A stretch of 25,769 nt of DNA from Xanthobacteraceae bacterium (GTDB lineage Bacteria; Pseudomonadota; Alphaproteobacteria; Rhizobiales; Xanthobacteraceae): contig JASHRR010000759.1 in the NCBI GenBank assembly GCA_030037185.1, positions 1-25,769 of the forward strand. The letters run 5' to 3'. Each line of letters opens with the position of its first letter. Position 1 is the stretch's first letter. The notes under the pieces were generated by a model. The model saw nothing but the letters and a program-made list of their open reading frames with translations, was not told where the DNA came from and searched no databases. The position numbers and the translations under genes are program-made. Shown in pieces: positions 7,670-16,026 of this stretch.

Positions 7670-8372
7670 CCGGGGCCGCAGGCACCTGCGGGCATATCCT
7701 CCACTCCCATCCTAGTCGCAACCGCCTTGTAAAAGCGGACCAAAGGCAGGGCTTGACGGGAGAACGCCACAGAATTCGTCTCTCATATTCAACCTCGTTA
7801 GTTGGGCGAGGAGGTGTCACGAAGAGTGAATCACCGGCACAGCCCACCATCGCGGACGGCGAGACGCCAGTCTGAGTCTAGGTCGCGGAACGCACCCCAG
7901 TATGCCAAGGAAAATTGCTGGGATCATCCGGTGAGGCACTTCGCCCTGGAAGACGGCGCCCGATCACAACTATCTAATTGATTTCAAACGTGATTAATCG
8001 TCTTCATCATGAGCAACAAGGACTCCGAGGTCGGAATCGCTGGGACGATGTGCATAGCAACAGGAGCCGAACGTGTGGCAAATTCCACGGCCATGACTTT
8101 GGCGAAGTTCACTACCACCTCCACGACGGCTCATGTTGATGTGAGAGCAACCTACTGAACTTGCTCAACATTCGGCTGGACCTCCTATACGGGTTCCAAG
8201 TGGCTCAAGTGGCGCCGATGCAATCAGCGCATTGAAAGCGCGTGAAACCATCGCGCGGGACGATTGCCATGCGCGACCATAGGAAGCGCCGGGAGAAAAA
8301 CGTATCGCCCGCCCCCAGGGCGTTCACCCAGGCGCCGGATGATGCTGCGTCGCCGCCGCTGATTGATAAAAC
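7670..8372. other. stretch without a convincing gene
   Basis: About 700 bases. Open frames exist on both strands over 7627-7875 and 8205-8637, but they overlap each other, lack ribosome sites and resemble no domain. A 49-codon ATG frame at 8009-8158 (plus strand, Thr-rich) also lacks a ribosome site. I cannot say what this DNA does. It may be the rest of the element that carried the recombinase. Confidence 0.4.
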
Positions 8373-8409
8373 GGCTGCTCCCGATCCGGAAACCGGATCG
8401 GGAGCAGCC
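8373..8409. terminator. perfect 17-bp inverted repeat with AAA loop
   Basis: The left arm GGCTGCTCCCGATCCGG (8373-8389) and right arm (8393-8409) are exact reverse complements, separated by AAA. As RNA it would be a very stable hairpin on either strand. On the minus strand it runs into GTTTTATC, which gives a fair intrinsic terminator; on the plus strand the following bases are not T-rich. No minus-strand gene ends here, so it may be a leftover terminator of a lost gene or protect the aldo/keto reductase gene from read-through. It lies 88 bases before that start codon. Confidence 0.6.
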
Positions 8410-8497
8410 AACTCTCTTGCTCAATTCTAATGCGCAGTGAAGAGTGTGGCGAGAAACCCAGAGCAACCGTAGTCGGCAAACGCTCTTGGAGAGGTGC

Positions 8498-9436
8498 ATG
8501 ATCAAGCGCGCATTTGGCTCTACTGGTCTTGCGGTTTCTGCACTCGGCCTTGGATGCAACAATTTCGGGATGCGGCTCGACCTCGACAAGACCAGGGCCG
8601 TGGTCGAGGCGGCAACTGAAGTCGGCATCAACTTCATTGATACTGCTGACGTCTATGGCGATCGCGGCGGCTCAGAGAGACTGCTGGGCACCGCGCTGGG
8701 TACCCGCCGCAAGGACTTCATCCTTGCCACAAAATTCGGCTTGCCCATGGACCCCGGAGGCCGCCTCCAGGGTGGCTCGCGCAGCTATGTTTTGTCGGCC
8801 GCCGAAGCGAGCCTGAAGCGACTCAAGACCGAGTGGATCGATATCTATTACTTGCACCGCCCTGATCCGGCGACGCCGATCGAGGAGACGTTGGGCGCGC
8901 TCGATGAACTGGTGCGGCAGGGCAAGGTCCGCTATGCGGGCTGCTCCAATCTGCCCGGCCCAGAGGTCGCTGATGCCATGAACCTTGCCCGGACGAAGAA
9001 ACTCGCGGGGTTCGTGGCCGTACAGGACGAATACAACTTGCTGTCCCGGCAGATCGAAACGAGCCTCGTGCCGGTCATCGAGCGCTTTGGACTCGCGCTC
9101 GTCCCCTACTACCCGCTGGCGAGCGGCCTCTTAACCGGCAAATACCGCAAGGGCCAGCCGATGCCAACCGGCACACGGTTGTCTGACCCCCGCTTCTCGG
9201 CGCGGTTCGCAAATGAGCAGAATCTTGAGATGGTCGAGCGGCTCGCGGCGTTCTGTGCGCAGCGCGGCCGTACGATGCTGGATCTTGCCTTTGGCTGGCT
9301 TCTGGCGCGGCCTTATGTGGCGAGCGTCATCGCCGGCGCGACCACGCCCGAGCAGGTGCGGCAGAACGCAGCAAGGCTCCGCTGGGAGCTGACCGCAGAC
9401 GAGATCGCGGCGGTTGACCTGATCGCCGCGAGATAA
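8498..9436 (+). CDS. aldo/keto reductase
   Basis: 312 residues from the ATG at 8498, which follows GGAGAGG at a good distance; 18 upstream in-frame codons are not part of the protein, since the family begins exactly at this point (MIKRAFGSTGLAVSALGLG). It is a TIM-barrel NADPH-dependent oxidoreductase. The catalytic tetrad is complete: Asp48, Tyr53 (FIDTADVYG), Lys79 (ATKFG) and His120 (YLHRPD). The cofactor-binding end is present (SVIAGATTPEQVRQNAA). It matches the AKR branch of YajO/IolS type enzymes acting on aldehydes, sugars or ketones; the exact substrate cannot be told. It stands alone, with the hairpin before it and no cotranscribed partner. Cytoplasmic. Confidence 0.93.
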   Translation: MIKRAFGSTGLAVSALGLGCNNFGMRLDLDKTRAVVEAATEVGINFIDTADVYGDRGGSERLLGTALGTRRKDFILATKFGLPMDPGGRLQGGSRSYVLSAAEASLKRLKTEWIDIYYLHRPDPATPIEETLGALDELVRQGKVRYAGCSNLPGPEVADAMNLARTKKLAGFVAVQDEYNLLSRQIETSLVPVIERFGLALVPYYPLASGLLTGKYRKGQPMPTGTRLSDPRFSARFANEQNLEMVERLAAFCAQRGRTMLDLAFGWLLARPYVASVIAGATTPEQVRQNAARLRWELTADEIAAVDLIAAR

Positions 9437-9690
9437 TCGGCGACGAGAATACTCGAGATCGCGTTATCGTTACTGCCGCCGCGACGGTGGCGATGGGTTT
9501 CGCCGCGATCTTGCAATGCCCGATCGGGGCCAAGGGCGCCGATCGATATGGGCCTGCGTGAGTCGCCAATCCGCTTCGTGCCATCTCAATGTCTCTTAAC
9601 GCGCATCTTCGCCTCATTGCCGGACTGGCCTGCCTCCGGCAGCGGAACGGTCAGGCCAGACGGAAGACGGTGACGGGCGAGACGCGATGC

Positions 9691-9710
9691 GACCACCCCG
9701 CGAGGCGGTC
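9691..9710 (-). terminator. hairpin directly after a minus-strand stop codon
   Basis: On the minus strand GACCGCCT and GGGTGGTC pair over eight positions (two G-T) around a CGCG loop, starting at the base after the TGA at 9711-9713. No T tract follows, so termination may depend on Rho or on the hairpin only. An 8-bp pair CTGGCCTG / CAGGCCAG lies a little farther along, near 9625-9660. The rest of the gap back to 9437 shows nothing else. Confidence 0.35.
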
Positions 9711-10580
9711 TCACTTTTGTGATCGACCGAAATACCGCAGGTCCGGCGGCGGCTGGTCCTTTTTGGCAGGCATGAGCAAACCATCACCACTCAAAAAGTA
9801 GATTTCTTTGCCGATGCCGACATGAACATTGTCTTCCGCGCATACGGTTTCCTTCCACCAGATCGGCTGTTTGGTCGGGGTGCGGCGGTAATCTTTGGTG
9901 ACCGTCCACGGTCGCGTGAGCGCGTGATCAAACGTGGTGATTTCGTCATGCAGCATGTTCGGGTCGATCTTGTCGAGGTAGATCCGTTCCTTGATGATTG
10001 TCTGATTGTCTTCGTGGAGCGGGATGCCGGTCATCTCATATGTGCGCGGACCCTTCAGTCCCCGGGTTTCGACCACCAGCACGTCATAGCGGCCATCGCC
10101 ATCCTCATCGACCCATCGGCCGATCGAATAGCCCGTAAACTGGGGATCTTCCGCCATATTGGCAGGAAAGTCGCGACCATCGGTGTAAATCCGACGGCTG
10201 TCATGAATGTGGTCGATCAGGATGTAGGTGGTCTCGGGCAGAACCACGACTTCCATCTCTCCGTAAGGCCCCATCACGCGCGGCATCCCCGGCGACAGGC
10301 ACAGGACGGTCGGATCACCGGCTTGGCCACCGAGCGCCTGATCCGCCAAGTTCGCCTCGAAAACCGCCTGATATTCTGGCGTCAGCGGCGCCTCTTGCCC
10401 TGGTCCGGCGGGCTTGTGCGGATCGTATTGGACACCACGGTAGCGACCGCTCGGTACGGCGACGCGACCCCATTCACCCTTCAGATCCGGGTATTTGGAG
10501 TCATCGAAGGCCGGTGCATCGGTTGGCGCGAGAAATGCGGTCGTCAGCGCCGTTACGCAGATAAGATGCCGGACGCGCAT
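9711..10580 (-). CDS. secreted protein of unknown function (IYTDGR family)
   Basis: 289 residues from an ATG preceded by GGGAGACC. The signal peptide (MRVRHLICVTALTTAFLAP, cleavage near APA) is followed by a Trp/Tyr/Gly-rich beta-type domain: KGEWGRVAVPSGRY, CLSPGMPRVMGPYG, SRRIYTDGRDF, GRWVDEDGDGRYDVLVVET and a C-terminal CAEDN. The order of motifs matches the product at 710-1861, so both belong to one family seen in multiple copies in bradyrhizobia and sphingomonads as far as I recall; its function is not established. The acidic DEDGDG loop could bind Ca2+ but does not meet a known calcium motif exactly. It is transcribed away from the VOC gene across an 84-base gap. Confidence 0.75.
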   Translation of the reverse strand: MRVRHLICVTALTTAFLAPTDAPAFDDSKYPDLKGEWGRVAVPSGRYRGVQYDPHKPAGPGQEAPLTPEYQAVFEANLADQALGGQAGDPTVLCLSPGMPRVMGPYGEMEVVVLPETTYILIDHIHDSRRIYTDGRDFPANMAEDPQFTGYSIGRWVDEDGDGRYDVLVVETRGLKGPRTYEMTGIPLHEDNQTIIKERIYLDKIDPNMLHDEITTFDHALTRPWTVTKDYRRTPTKQPIWWKETVCAEDNVHVGIGKEIYFLSGDGLLMPAKKDQPPPDLRYFGRSQK

Positions 10581-10664
10581 GCGTGGTCTCCCAAAAATTA
10601 AGCGGTATCGTTGCGAAGCAGAAGCGTAATATCCTGATCCGGAGTTGACCAGGGAGGAATACCC
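10581..10664. promoter_or_regulatory. divergent promoter region between two exported proteins
   Basis: Only 84 bases separate the start codons of the minus-strand secreted protein and the plus-strand VOC protein. Both ribosome sites lie inside (GGGAGACC for the former, AGGGAGGA for the latter), leaving about 55 bases for both promoters. Shared control is therefore likely. I see no clear -35/-10 pair. Confidence 0.4.
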
Positions 10665-11543
10665 ATGAACCTCGCACGAGGAGCACGCACCGATTTCGTT
10701 TCGCGGCGCCAAGCTCTGATTCTGCTCGGCGCAGCCGCGGCTGTCCATGACGTTGACGCGGCTGAACAGGCAATCGCGCAGCCGGTCTCTCTCGACCACA
10801 TCAACATTCGGGTCTCGAATGTCGCCAAAACCGCGGAATTCTACATGGGGCTGTTCGACGCGCCGGTTCTCAGGAATGGGGCTCTCCGAGCCCAGCCCAC
10901 GTCGCCGCCCAGCGAAGGGTTTTTCCTCAAGTTCGGCGACGGCTATCTCGCGATATCGCAGGCGTTTGCACCAGACCGGCCCGATCTCGATCACTATTCG
11001 GTTGGGCTTCGCGATTACGACAAGGCGCGGCTGACGAGGCGATTGCAGGAGAGCGATATCGCGGTACCACCGCGATCGTCAGCTGATGTCTGGGTTGCCG
11101 ACTTGGATGGAGCTTTGATGCAGTTGAGACAGCCCGGCGGTTGGGCGCGCCAGACCGCTACGCCGTATCAGGGTCCTCCACGCGTCGGCCCCGCGTTGTT
11201 GCCGCTGTCGATCAGCCGCACCGGCCTGCGCACCGCAGACCTTGGGCGCGCCGGCGACTTTTACGCTCGTCTGTTCGGCACCGAGATCGCGTCGTCGGTT
11301 CCAGCTCGTTCAAGGATGTTTGGATTGGGCGACTCGGTCCTCGAATTGATCTCTGCCCCCGCCGATGCGGGTCCTGCAATGCGCCGGTTGGATTACATCC
11401 AGGTAGCGGTGAAGGATTCCTCCGTCGACACGACGAGGCGCGTTTTGCGCGAGCGAGGACTAAATGTCGGCGATGGAGCGGCTGCCGGATCGCTGCGCAT
11501 CTCCGATCCGGACGGGCTGCGAATCGAAATCGCCGCGAACTGA
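10665..11543 (+). CDS. Tat-exported protein with two VOC (glyoxalase-fold) domains
   Basis: 292 residues. The N-terminus carries a twin-arginine signal: SRRQALILLGAAAAV (about 14-28) with an Ala-rich cleavage zone, so the protein is exported folded. The first VOC domain starts at VSLDHINIRVSNVAKTAEFYMGLF (about 41-150), and the second at ISRTGLRTADLGRAGDFYARLFG (about 184-290), ending in ISDPDGLRIEI, the typical last strand. The first domain keeps a metal-ligand His (LDHI) and the second has lost the equivalent one, so at most one centre is expected. The family includes glyoxalases, extradiol dioxygenases and antibiotic-binding proteins; which one applies here cannot be told. A strong site AGGGAGGA fixes the start. 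Periplasmic VOC proteins are less common than cytoplasmic ones. Confidence 0.85.
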   Translation: MNLARGARTDFVSRRQALILLGAAAAVHDVDAAEQAIAQPVSLDHINIRVSNVAKTAEFYMGLFDAPVLRNGALRAQPTSPPSEGFFLKFGDGYLAISQAFAPDRPDLDHYSVGLRDYDKARLTRRLQESDIAVPPRSSADVWVADLDGALMQLRQPGGWARQTATPYQGPPRVGPALLPLSISRTGLRTADLGRAGDFYARLFGTEIASSVPARSRMFGLGDSVLELISAPADAGPAMRRLDYIQVAVKDSSVDTTRRVLRERGLNVGDGAAAGSLRISDPDGLRIEIAAN

Positions 11544-11762
11544 ATCTGAAGCAGCAAGCCAATAGGGCGGTGAGTGGGAGGGGCCGGGCGACGTCTCGCT
11601 CGACGGTGAGCGCCGGATCGCCTGCCGGCTCGGAGCGTGAATGAACGCCGGTCCGCCGTTTACATCCCACCGACGCACGTCCTTCGTTGCCGCCGCACGA
11701 GAATCATTCACGGCTCGGATAGGCGGAGTCGGGCAAGGATTCGAGCGCCACGGAGTGAGACC

Positions 11763-12272
11763 ATGAATAAAATCGTCAAGATGTTGCTGTTCGGCACTGC
11801 AGCGGTCGCCCTGTCGATGCGAGCAGGCCAAATTTCCGCGCAGATGCCGGCAGCAATTGATGCGCCTGGGCAGACGGTGGTCGCGAGGCTGCACGCCGAA
11901 GGGGCGCAAGTCTACGAATGCAAGGCTGACGCCCAGGGCAAGCTGACTTGGCAAATCCGCGAGCCAATTGCGACGCTATTCCTCGATGGCAGGACGATTG
12001 GAAGGCATTATGCAGGGCCAACCTGGGAGCACACGGACGGCAGTGTGGTTGTCGGTAAAGTCGTTGGGATTGCGTTGGGCGCAACGCCCAATGACATCCC
12101 ATGGCTAAGACTCGAAGTGGTGGCGCGGCGCGGCAATGGGATGCTGTCGGGCGTGACGACGGTACAGCGCATCAACACAAGAGGCGGTTCCGCCCAAGGT
12201 CCGTGTGACAACACAGGCGCATATCTTAGTGTTCCGTACTCGGCGGAGTACGTCTTTCTCGGCAGGGCCTGA
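11763..12272 (+). CDS. secreted DUF3455 family protein
   Basis: 169 residues from an ATG with GGAG upstream. The signal peptide runs to about residue 27 (ISAQ). The mature part shows the DUF3455 hallmarks: GAQVYECKAD, TWQIREPIATLFLDG, GRHYAGPTWEHTDGSVVVGKVV, IPWLRLEVV, GVTTVQRINTRGG and a final VPYSAEYVFL. Two Cys (in YECKA and GPCDN) are positioned to form the family's disulphide. The family is exported and its function is not known. The frame is open 42 codons further upstream, but the signal peptide and ribosome site decide the start. The gap to the VOC gene (219 bases) is too long for a tight operon though transcription is in the same direction. Confidence 0.88.
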   Translation: MNKIVKMLLFGTAAVALSMRAGQISAQMPAAIDAPGQTVVARLHAEGAQVYECKADAQGKLTWQIREPIATLFLDGRTIGRHYAGPTWEHTDGSVVVGKVVGIALGATPNDIPWLRLEVVARRGNGMLSGVTTVQRINTRGGSAQGPCDNTGAYLSVPYSAEYVFLGRA

Positions 12273-13009
12273 GTTCGGAGCTGATTAATGCGTGACAGTC
12301 CCCCGCAGCATGCGGGAGATTTATGAGGCGAGCAGGCATGATGGTCGCCGCAGGGACGAGGATGCTCCCCGCCCCCGTACGGATCCCGGCGTGCGCTGCC
12401 AACGCACCGGGGTCCTCCCTCGGGTTTTGGCGTCGAAGCGGAGCCGACGAAGTCGAAGGTTTCGGAACTTCCCCGGCTTCTCGCGTTGCTTGGCCGCCTG
12501 GCCGCCAAAACGGATCAGCGGGGTTTTGTCGGGTGCAACGCCAGTTCGAACCGGCACATTCTCCCTTTAGTTCGTTGAGGACGTCCCCGCCTCGTGACTG
12601 GACTTGTTGATGAGGCCCAATGCCTCTCCGAGTAAGCGCAGATTTGAAAGCCAATGCTGCTATCCGAGTGCCCCCAAACTACCTTGAGGTCACAGCAGGT
12701 TTCGACTTCGCGCGTGCAAAACGACTTTGGCCGATTGGTCGAGTGGCGACAGCACCGGTTGCCGCGCGGTGATAACTCCTATCGCGGTCGCCGATCTCGA
12801 TAACGCAGTGTCGCGACAGCGACCAATTCCACGCGGTGCGATGGCCAAATCACGATGACCGACTGCCCGGTCCTCAACAACTGTACGCTACTACCCTGGA
12901 GGTGGAACCGCGCAAGCACATGCGCTACGAGCGCCGCCCAGGTCTTGCTTGCTGAGCGCGCCGCATTCTTTCCCTAGGTTCTGGCAGCAACTGCTTCTGC
13001 CGAGCAGGG
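12273..13009. other. long gap with no convincing gene
   Basis: About 740 bases. Short frames on both strands over 12226-12654 overlap, are Arg/Pro-rich and have no start signals. A sequence like a tRNA T loop (GTTCGAACC near 12545) is not flanked by pairing arms. An imperfect inverted repeat (GGCAG / CTGCC, 12983-13001) lies just after the KdpE-like stop and may help end its transcript. Otherwise I see nothing. Confidence 0.4.
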
Positions 13010-13717
13010 TCAGCGACCGACGGGTCTGTGACGCTCGAGGCGATAGCCGACACCGGACTCCGATATTAGCAGCTTCGGCTCGGACGGGTCGACTTCGAGC
13101 TTCTGGCGCAGCTGTCGCATCAGCGTGCGTACGTATTGCACGTTGTTGGGCGAGGGGTTGCCCCAAATGTCGTTCATGAGCTGGTTGTGTGTGATCACCG
13201 ACCCTAGGCGCGAGGCGAGCAGATGCATCAGCCGATATTCCTGGCGCGTCAACGCAATGTACCGCCCATCGAGCGTCACTACGCGCGAGACGAGATCAAC
13301 GGTGAGCGGCCCGGTCCGCACCACCGAGTCCTTGTCAATGGCCTTGTGATAGCGGCGCAGCGCCGCTTCGCAGCGGGCGGCGAGCTCAGCAATGCCGAAT
13401 GGCTTGACCAAATAGTCGTCGGCACCGCTGTGCAGAAGGTGCACCTTGCGCTCCTCGTCGGCCTGGATCGACAGGACAATGATTGGGACGTTCGACGACG
13501 ATCGTATCGTATTGAGGACTTCGGCTCCGCTCATATCCGGCAAGCCAAGGTCGAGAATGATCAGGTCGGGACGGCTTTGAGCTACGGCGTTCAGCCCCGT
13601 TGAAGCATTTACGGCCACCCGAACCGAATAGCCATGCAATTCCAAACCCGCCCTGACGAAACGCCTGATCTGCGGTTCGTCGTCGATCACCAAGATCGTG
13701 TTATCCGCCTTGCCCAT
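13010..13717 (-). CDS. KdpE-like OmpR-family response regulator, isolated
   Basis: 235 residues. The receiver has VIDDEPQIRRF, Asp56 (LIILDLGLPDMSG), Ser83 in place of the usual Thr/Ser (IVLSIQ) and Lys105 (DDYLVKPFG). The effector domain shows the strong KdpE pattern: ALTRQEYRLMHLLASRLGSVITHNQLMNDIWG, VQYVRTLMRQLRQKLE and a terminal SESGVGYRL. KdpE with its kinase KdpD turns on the KdpFABC potassium pump when potassium is scarce. Neither kdpD nor kdpFABC is in this window; upstream I found no kinase C-terminus. It may answer another kinase, so I give no symbol. The segment after VLS (QADEERKVHLLHSGADD) departs from the common KdpE sequence, which suggests a divergent paralogue. The ribosome site is weak, as in genes that were once coupled to an upstream partner. 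Confidence 0.85.
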   Translation of the reverse strand: MGKADNTILVIDDEPQIRRFVRAGLELHGYSVRVAVNASTGLNAVAQSRPDLIILDLGLPDMSGAEVLNTIRSSSNVPIIVLSIQADEERKVHLLHSGADDYLVKPFGIAELAARCEAALRRYHKAIDKDSVVRTGPLTVDLVSRVVTLDGRYIALTRQEYRLMHLLASRLGSVITHNQLMNDIWGNPSPNNVQYVRTLMRQLRQKLEVDPSEPKLLISESGVGYRLERHRPVGR

Positions 13718-14893
13718 CGCTCAACGGCACCGCTTGATGGATCGAGATCGCGCTGACCTCGTCATGCTGGCCTTCACCAGCGCTTACGAACGCCCTGCGT
13801 CGCCGGTTGTAGCGAGGGCACACGGGCATGCTCGCCGCCAGTCCGATTGCCGCCAGCTTGACAGACCTTTCGACCCCTAAGGTCCCCCTGAAGAGCAAGG
13901 CCCCTCCCATCAGCCAACAGTTTTCGCCACTCCACTGGATTGCCGCGGATATTTTCCGTCGTGGCAATGTAATTGCCGGCTCCGTCTCGAACCGACGCAA
14001 TTCACGCTGGGCGGTCATCAGAGTATCATTTCAGCTGGGCAGAATGACCACGTTCGGATTGAAGTTGCCGTTGAACGTCATTCGACGTCTTTGCGAGTCT
14101 TGCACGTGTGATAACAAAATCCATATGCATATGAGATCGATCACATAGTTTTAAAATATCTTCTATGAAAGTGAGCATCCGGCAGAGCCGCGGGTTTTAG
14201 AGTTGAGCCGCTCAAAGCGGCCTTGGGCTGGCTAACGCGACCCCGCATAACACGCCCGGATCGCATTCGCTTCGGGCGACCGATCAACCCTCCCGTAAGA
14301 CCTTCATTCTCGGTTGGATCGGGTTCATGATGGCCGGTCATCCTTGGCGGCATCCTCCTCGATCGGCTTCCCGGTCGACGGCCAACCCATCGAATACAAC
14401 TCTCCATCGGCTTCTCGCTTGCTGCAAAGGTTCTCATCGGAAGTTGTAATTCGTGCAGGTCGCGCCGAGCCTCCTGAATGGCCGCAAAGCCAGCCTCAGC
14501 ACCCGCAGGCTCACCCTTGATCGAGGGTCTGTCGGGTCAGGCCAGCACAGATAACGGCCTGGCCGCGGTAGACTCATCGATCTGCGGTGATTGCATTAGC
14601 TGCATGGGAGTAGTCGCGGCTGTTGCTTCTTGCGCTGAAGGACAAGCTTCGGCCTGGGCTTCGTGCTACGACGTTCAGGCGGGGACGCCTTGACTGCACC
14701 ACGAAACAGCAATACAGGAGGCGCAAGGCTGGCCTGAATTATCACGCAAGCACAGTATGTTAGGTCTTAGCGAGCAGATCACTATGAGCTGAACGCTTTT
14801 GCGCAGATCACAATATGGTTGAATCAAAGACGTTGGCTCCCTCCGGGGGGTATGGGGAGGACGTCTAGCGCAGATCGGGAGGGGTAAGTCCCT
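13718..14893. other. longest gap in the window; no convincing gene
   Basis: Nearly 1.2 kb between the KdpE-like start and the first Bug gene. The 105-codon minus-strand frame that overlaps the KdpE start and the frames at 14141-14520 show no domain or ribosome site. A perfect 12-bp palindrome CATATGCATATG lies at 14122-14133, close to an imperfect one (TGAGATCGATCACA) and to A+T-rich DNA at 14150-14165; these could be regulator sites but are far from both genes. Just before the Bug gene, near 14837-14864, C-rich and G-rich blocks could pair into a leader hairpin. Confidence 0.4.
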
Positions 14894-15874
14894 ATGAAAC
14901 GTCGATTGATGATTGGCTCCTTGGCGGCTGCCGCGTTCGCGGTCCTGACACTCACGCTCTCCGCGTCACCGACGGTTGCCGACGAGAATTACCCAACGAA
15001 GCCGATCCGGATTATCGTTCCAGAAGTGGTAGGGTCGGCCGCCGACCTCTTGTCGCGAATCATCGGACAGCGGATCGGCGAGGCGCTCGGCCAGCCGGTT
15101 GCTTACGAAAATCTTTTTCTTGAGGCTGGCGTTGAGAAGGGGATGAAATCTGCGCCCGACGGCTACACGCTGATCTACGGGTCCTCCGGCAATCTCCCGC
15201 TTCTGCCGCACGTGAGGAAGGTCTCATTCGATCCCACCAAGGATCTGACGCCTGTCGCGCGCTTCGTCATTCAACCGACGCTTATAGCCAGCAATCCCTC
15301 GCTGCCTGTCACGACGCTGCAGGAACTGGTCGCCTTGATCAAAGCCAACCCGGACAAGATCCGGATGTCGACCGCCGGGGCCGGAACGGCCGGCCATTTC
15401 GCCGGGGAAATGTTCATCGCGATGACCGGCATCAAGCCCGTGGTGGTTCACTACAACGGCGGCGGTCCGGCGATCGAGGCCGTCGTCGACAACGACTCTC
15501 AGTGGACTACGGCGCCGATCGCGGGTCGCATGCCGCATGTCCGCACGGGAAAGCTTCGCGCGCTCGCGATCGGCGGCTCGGCGCGTCTGTCGCTGTTGCC
15601 GGATGTGCCGACCGTCGCCGAATCCGGCTATCCGGGATTCGACGCGGTCGGCTGGGGCGGCATTTTCGTGCCGAACGGCACGCCGCAGCCGATCATCGAC
15701 AAGCTTGCCGCGACAATCGCGAGGGTCGTCACTCTGGCGGACGTGAAGGCGCAATTCGCAGCACAAGGCACCGAGCCGGCGAGCAGCACCCAAGGCGAAA
15801 TGGCAAAAATGGTGCAAGACGACTATGCGCGTTTCGGCGAGTTGGCAAAGCGCCTCGGCCTCAGCGTGGACTGA
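14894..15874 (+). CDS. Bug-family periplasmic solute-binding protein (TctC type), copy 1
   Basis: 326 residues; the start follows GGGAGGGG. The signal peptide spans about 1-29 (cleavage near VADEN). The mature protein has the Bug/TctC landmarks YPTKPIRIIVPE, SAPDGYTLIYG, STAGAGTAGHFAGEMF, HYNGGGPAIEAVV, GKLRALAIGG, LPDVPTVAESGYPGF and PNGTPQPIIDKLA. These proteins capture small carboxylates or similar compounds and pass them to a TctAB membrane partner, or act as extracytoplasmic sensors; no tctAB is present here. The first ligand loop is odd: most Bugs have PFPAGG followed by a D..AR helix, while this one reads PEVVGSAADLLSR. The adjacent gene is a duplicate. A hairpin overlaps the stop codon. 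Confidence 0.93.
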   Translation: MKRRLMIGSLAAAAFAVLTLTLSASPTVADENYPTKPIRIIVPEVVGSAADLLSRIIGQRIGEALGQPVAYENLFLEAGVEKGMKSAPDGYTLIYGSSGNLPLLPHVRKVSFDPTKDLTPVARFVIQPTLIASNPSLPVTTLQELVALIKANPDKIRMSTAGAGTAGHFAGEMFIAMTGIKPVVVHYNGGGPAIEAVVDNDSQWTTAPIAGRMPHVRTGKLRALAIGGSARLSLLPDVPTVAESGYPGFDAVGWGGIFVPNGTPQPIIDKLAATIARVVTLADVKAQFAAQGTEPASSTQGEMAKMVQDDYARFGELAKRLGLSVD

Positions 15875-15877
15875 GGC
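15858..15877 (+). terminator. hairpin over the stop codon of the first Bug gene
   Basis: GCCTCAG (15858-15864) and CTGAGGC (15871-15877) form a perfect 7-bp stem with a 6-base loop. The TGA stop (15872-15874) lies in the right arm and GTTTGC follows. It may reduce read-through into the second copy or protect the first gene's message. The T tract is weak. Confidence 0.35.
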
Positions 15878-16026
15878 GTTTGCTGGCATTCGTATCGATC
15901 GATCCAGCTGCGTAGCCCGGCTGGACCGCAGCGACATCGGGGAACCGCCGTAATCCTGTCCGGATGCTGCTTCGCCCCATCTGGGCTAAAATACCGTGCG
16001 AGAACCTATCGGGAGGGTCGAGACAA

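Noticed and set aside
7627..7875. Overlapping frames of 82 (plus) and 96 (minus, 7560-7850) codons
   Set aside because: They are mutually antisense, have no ribosome sites and no recognised domain; mentioned only as part of the unexplained stretch.
9437..9710. Continuation or pseudogene between the aldo/keto reductase and the next gene
   Set aside because: The reductase has its normal family length and end, and no family pattern is visible in the gap.
12500..12580. Possible tRNA because of a GTTCGAACC T-loop-like sequence
   Set aside because: The flanking bases do not pair into a T arm and no acceptor or anticodon arm could be drawn.
13701..14018. 105-codon minus-strand frame overlapping the KdpE-like start, considered as a kdpD remnant
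   Set aside because: No histidine kinase G-box or other KdpD C-terminal pattern can be seen in any frame.
14122..14133. Palindrome CATATGCATATG as an operator
   Set aside because: It is about 400 bases upstream of the KdpE-like start and 760 upstream of the first Bug gene; no gene is close enough to support a role.
15224..15937. 237-codon minus-strand frame
   Set aside because: Shadow of the first Bug gene, a common effect of high-GC codon use.
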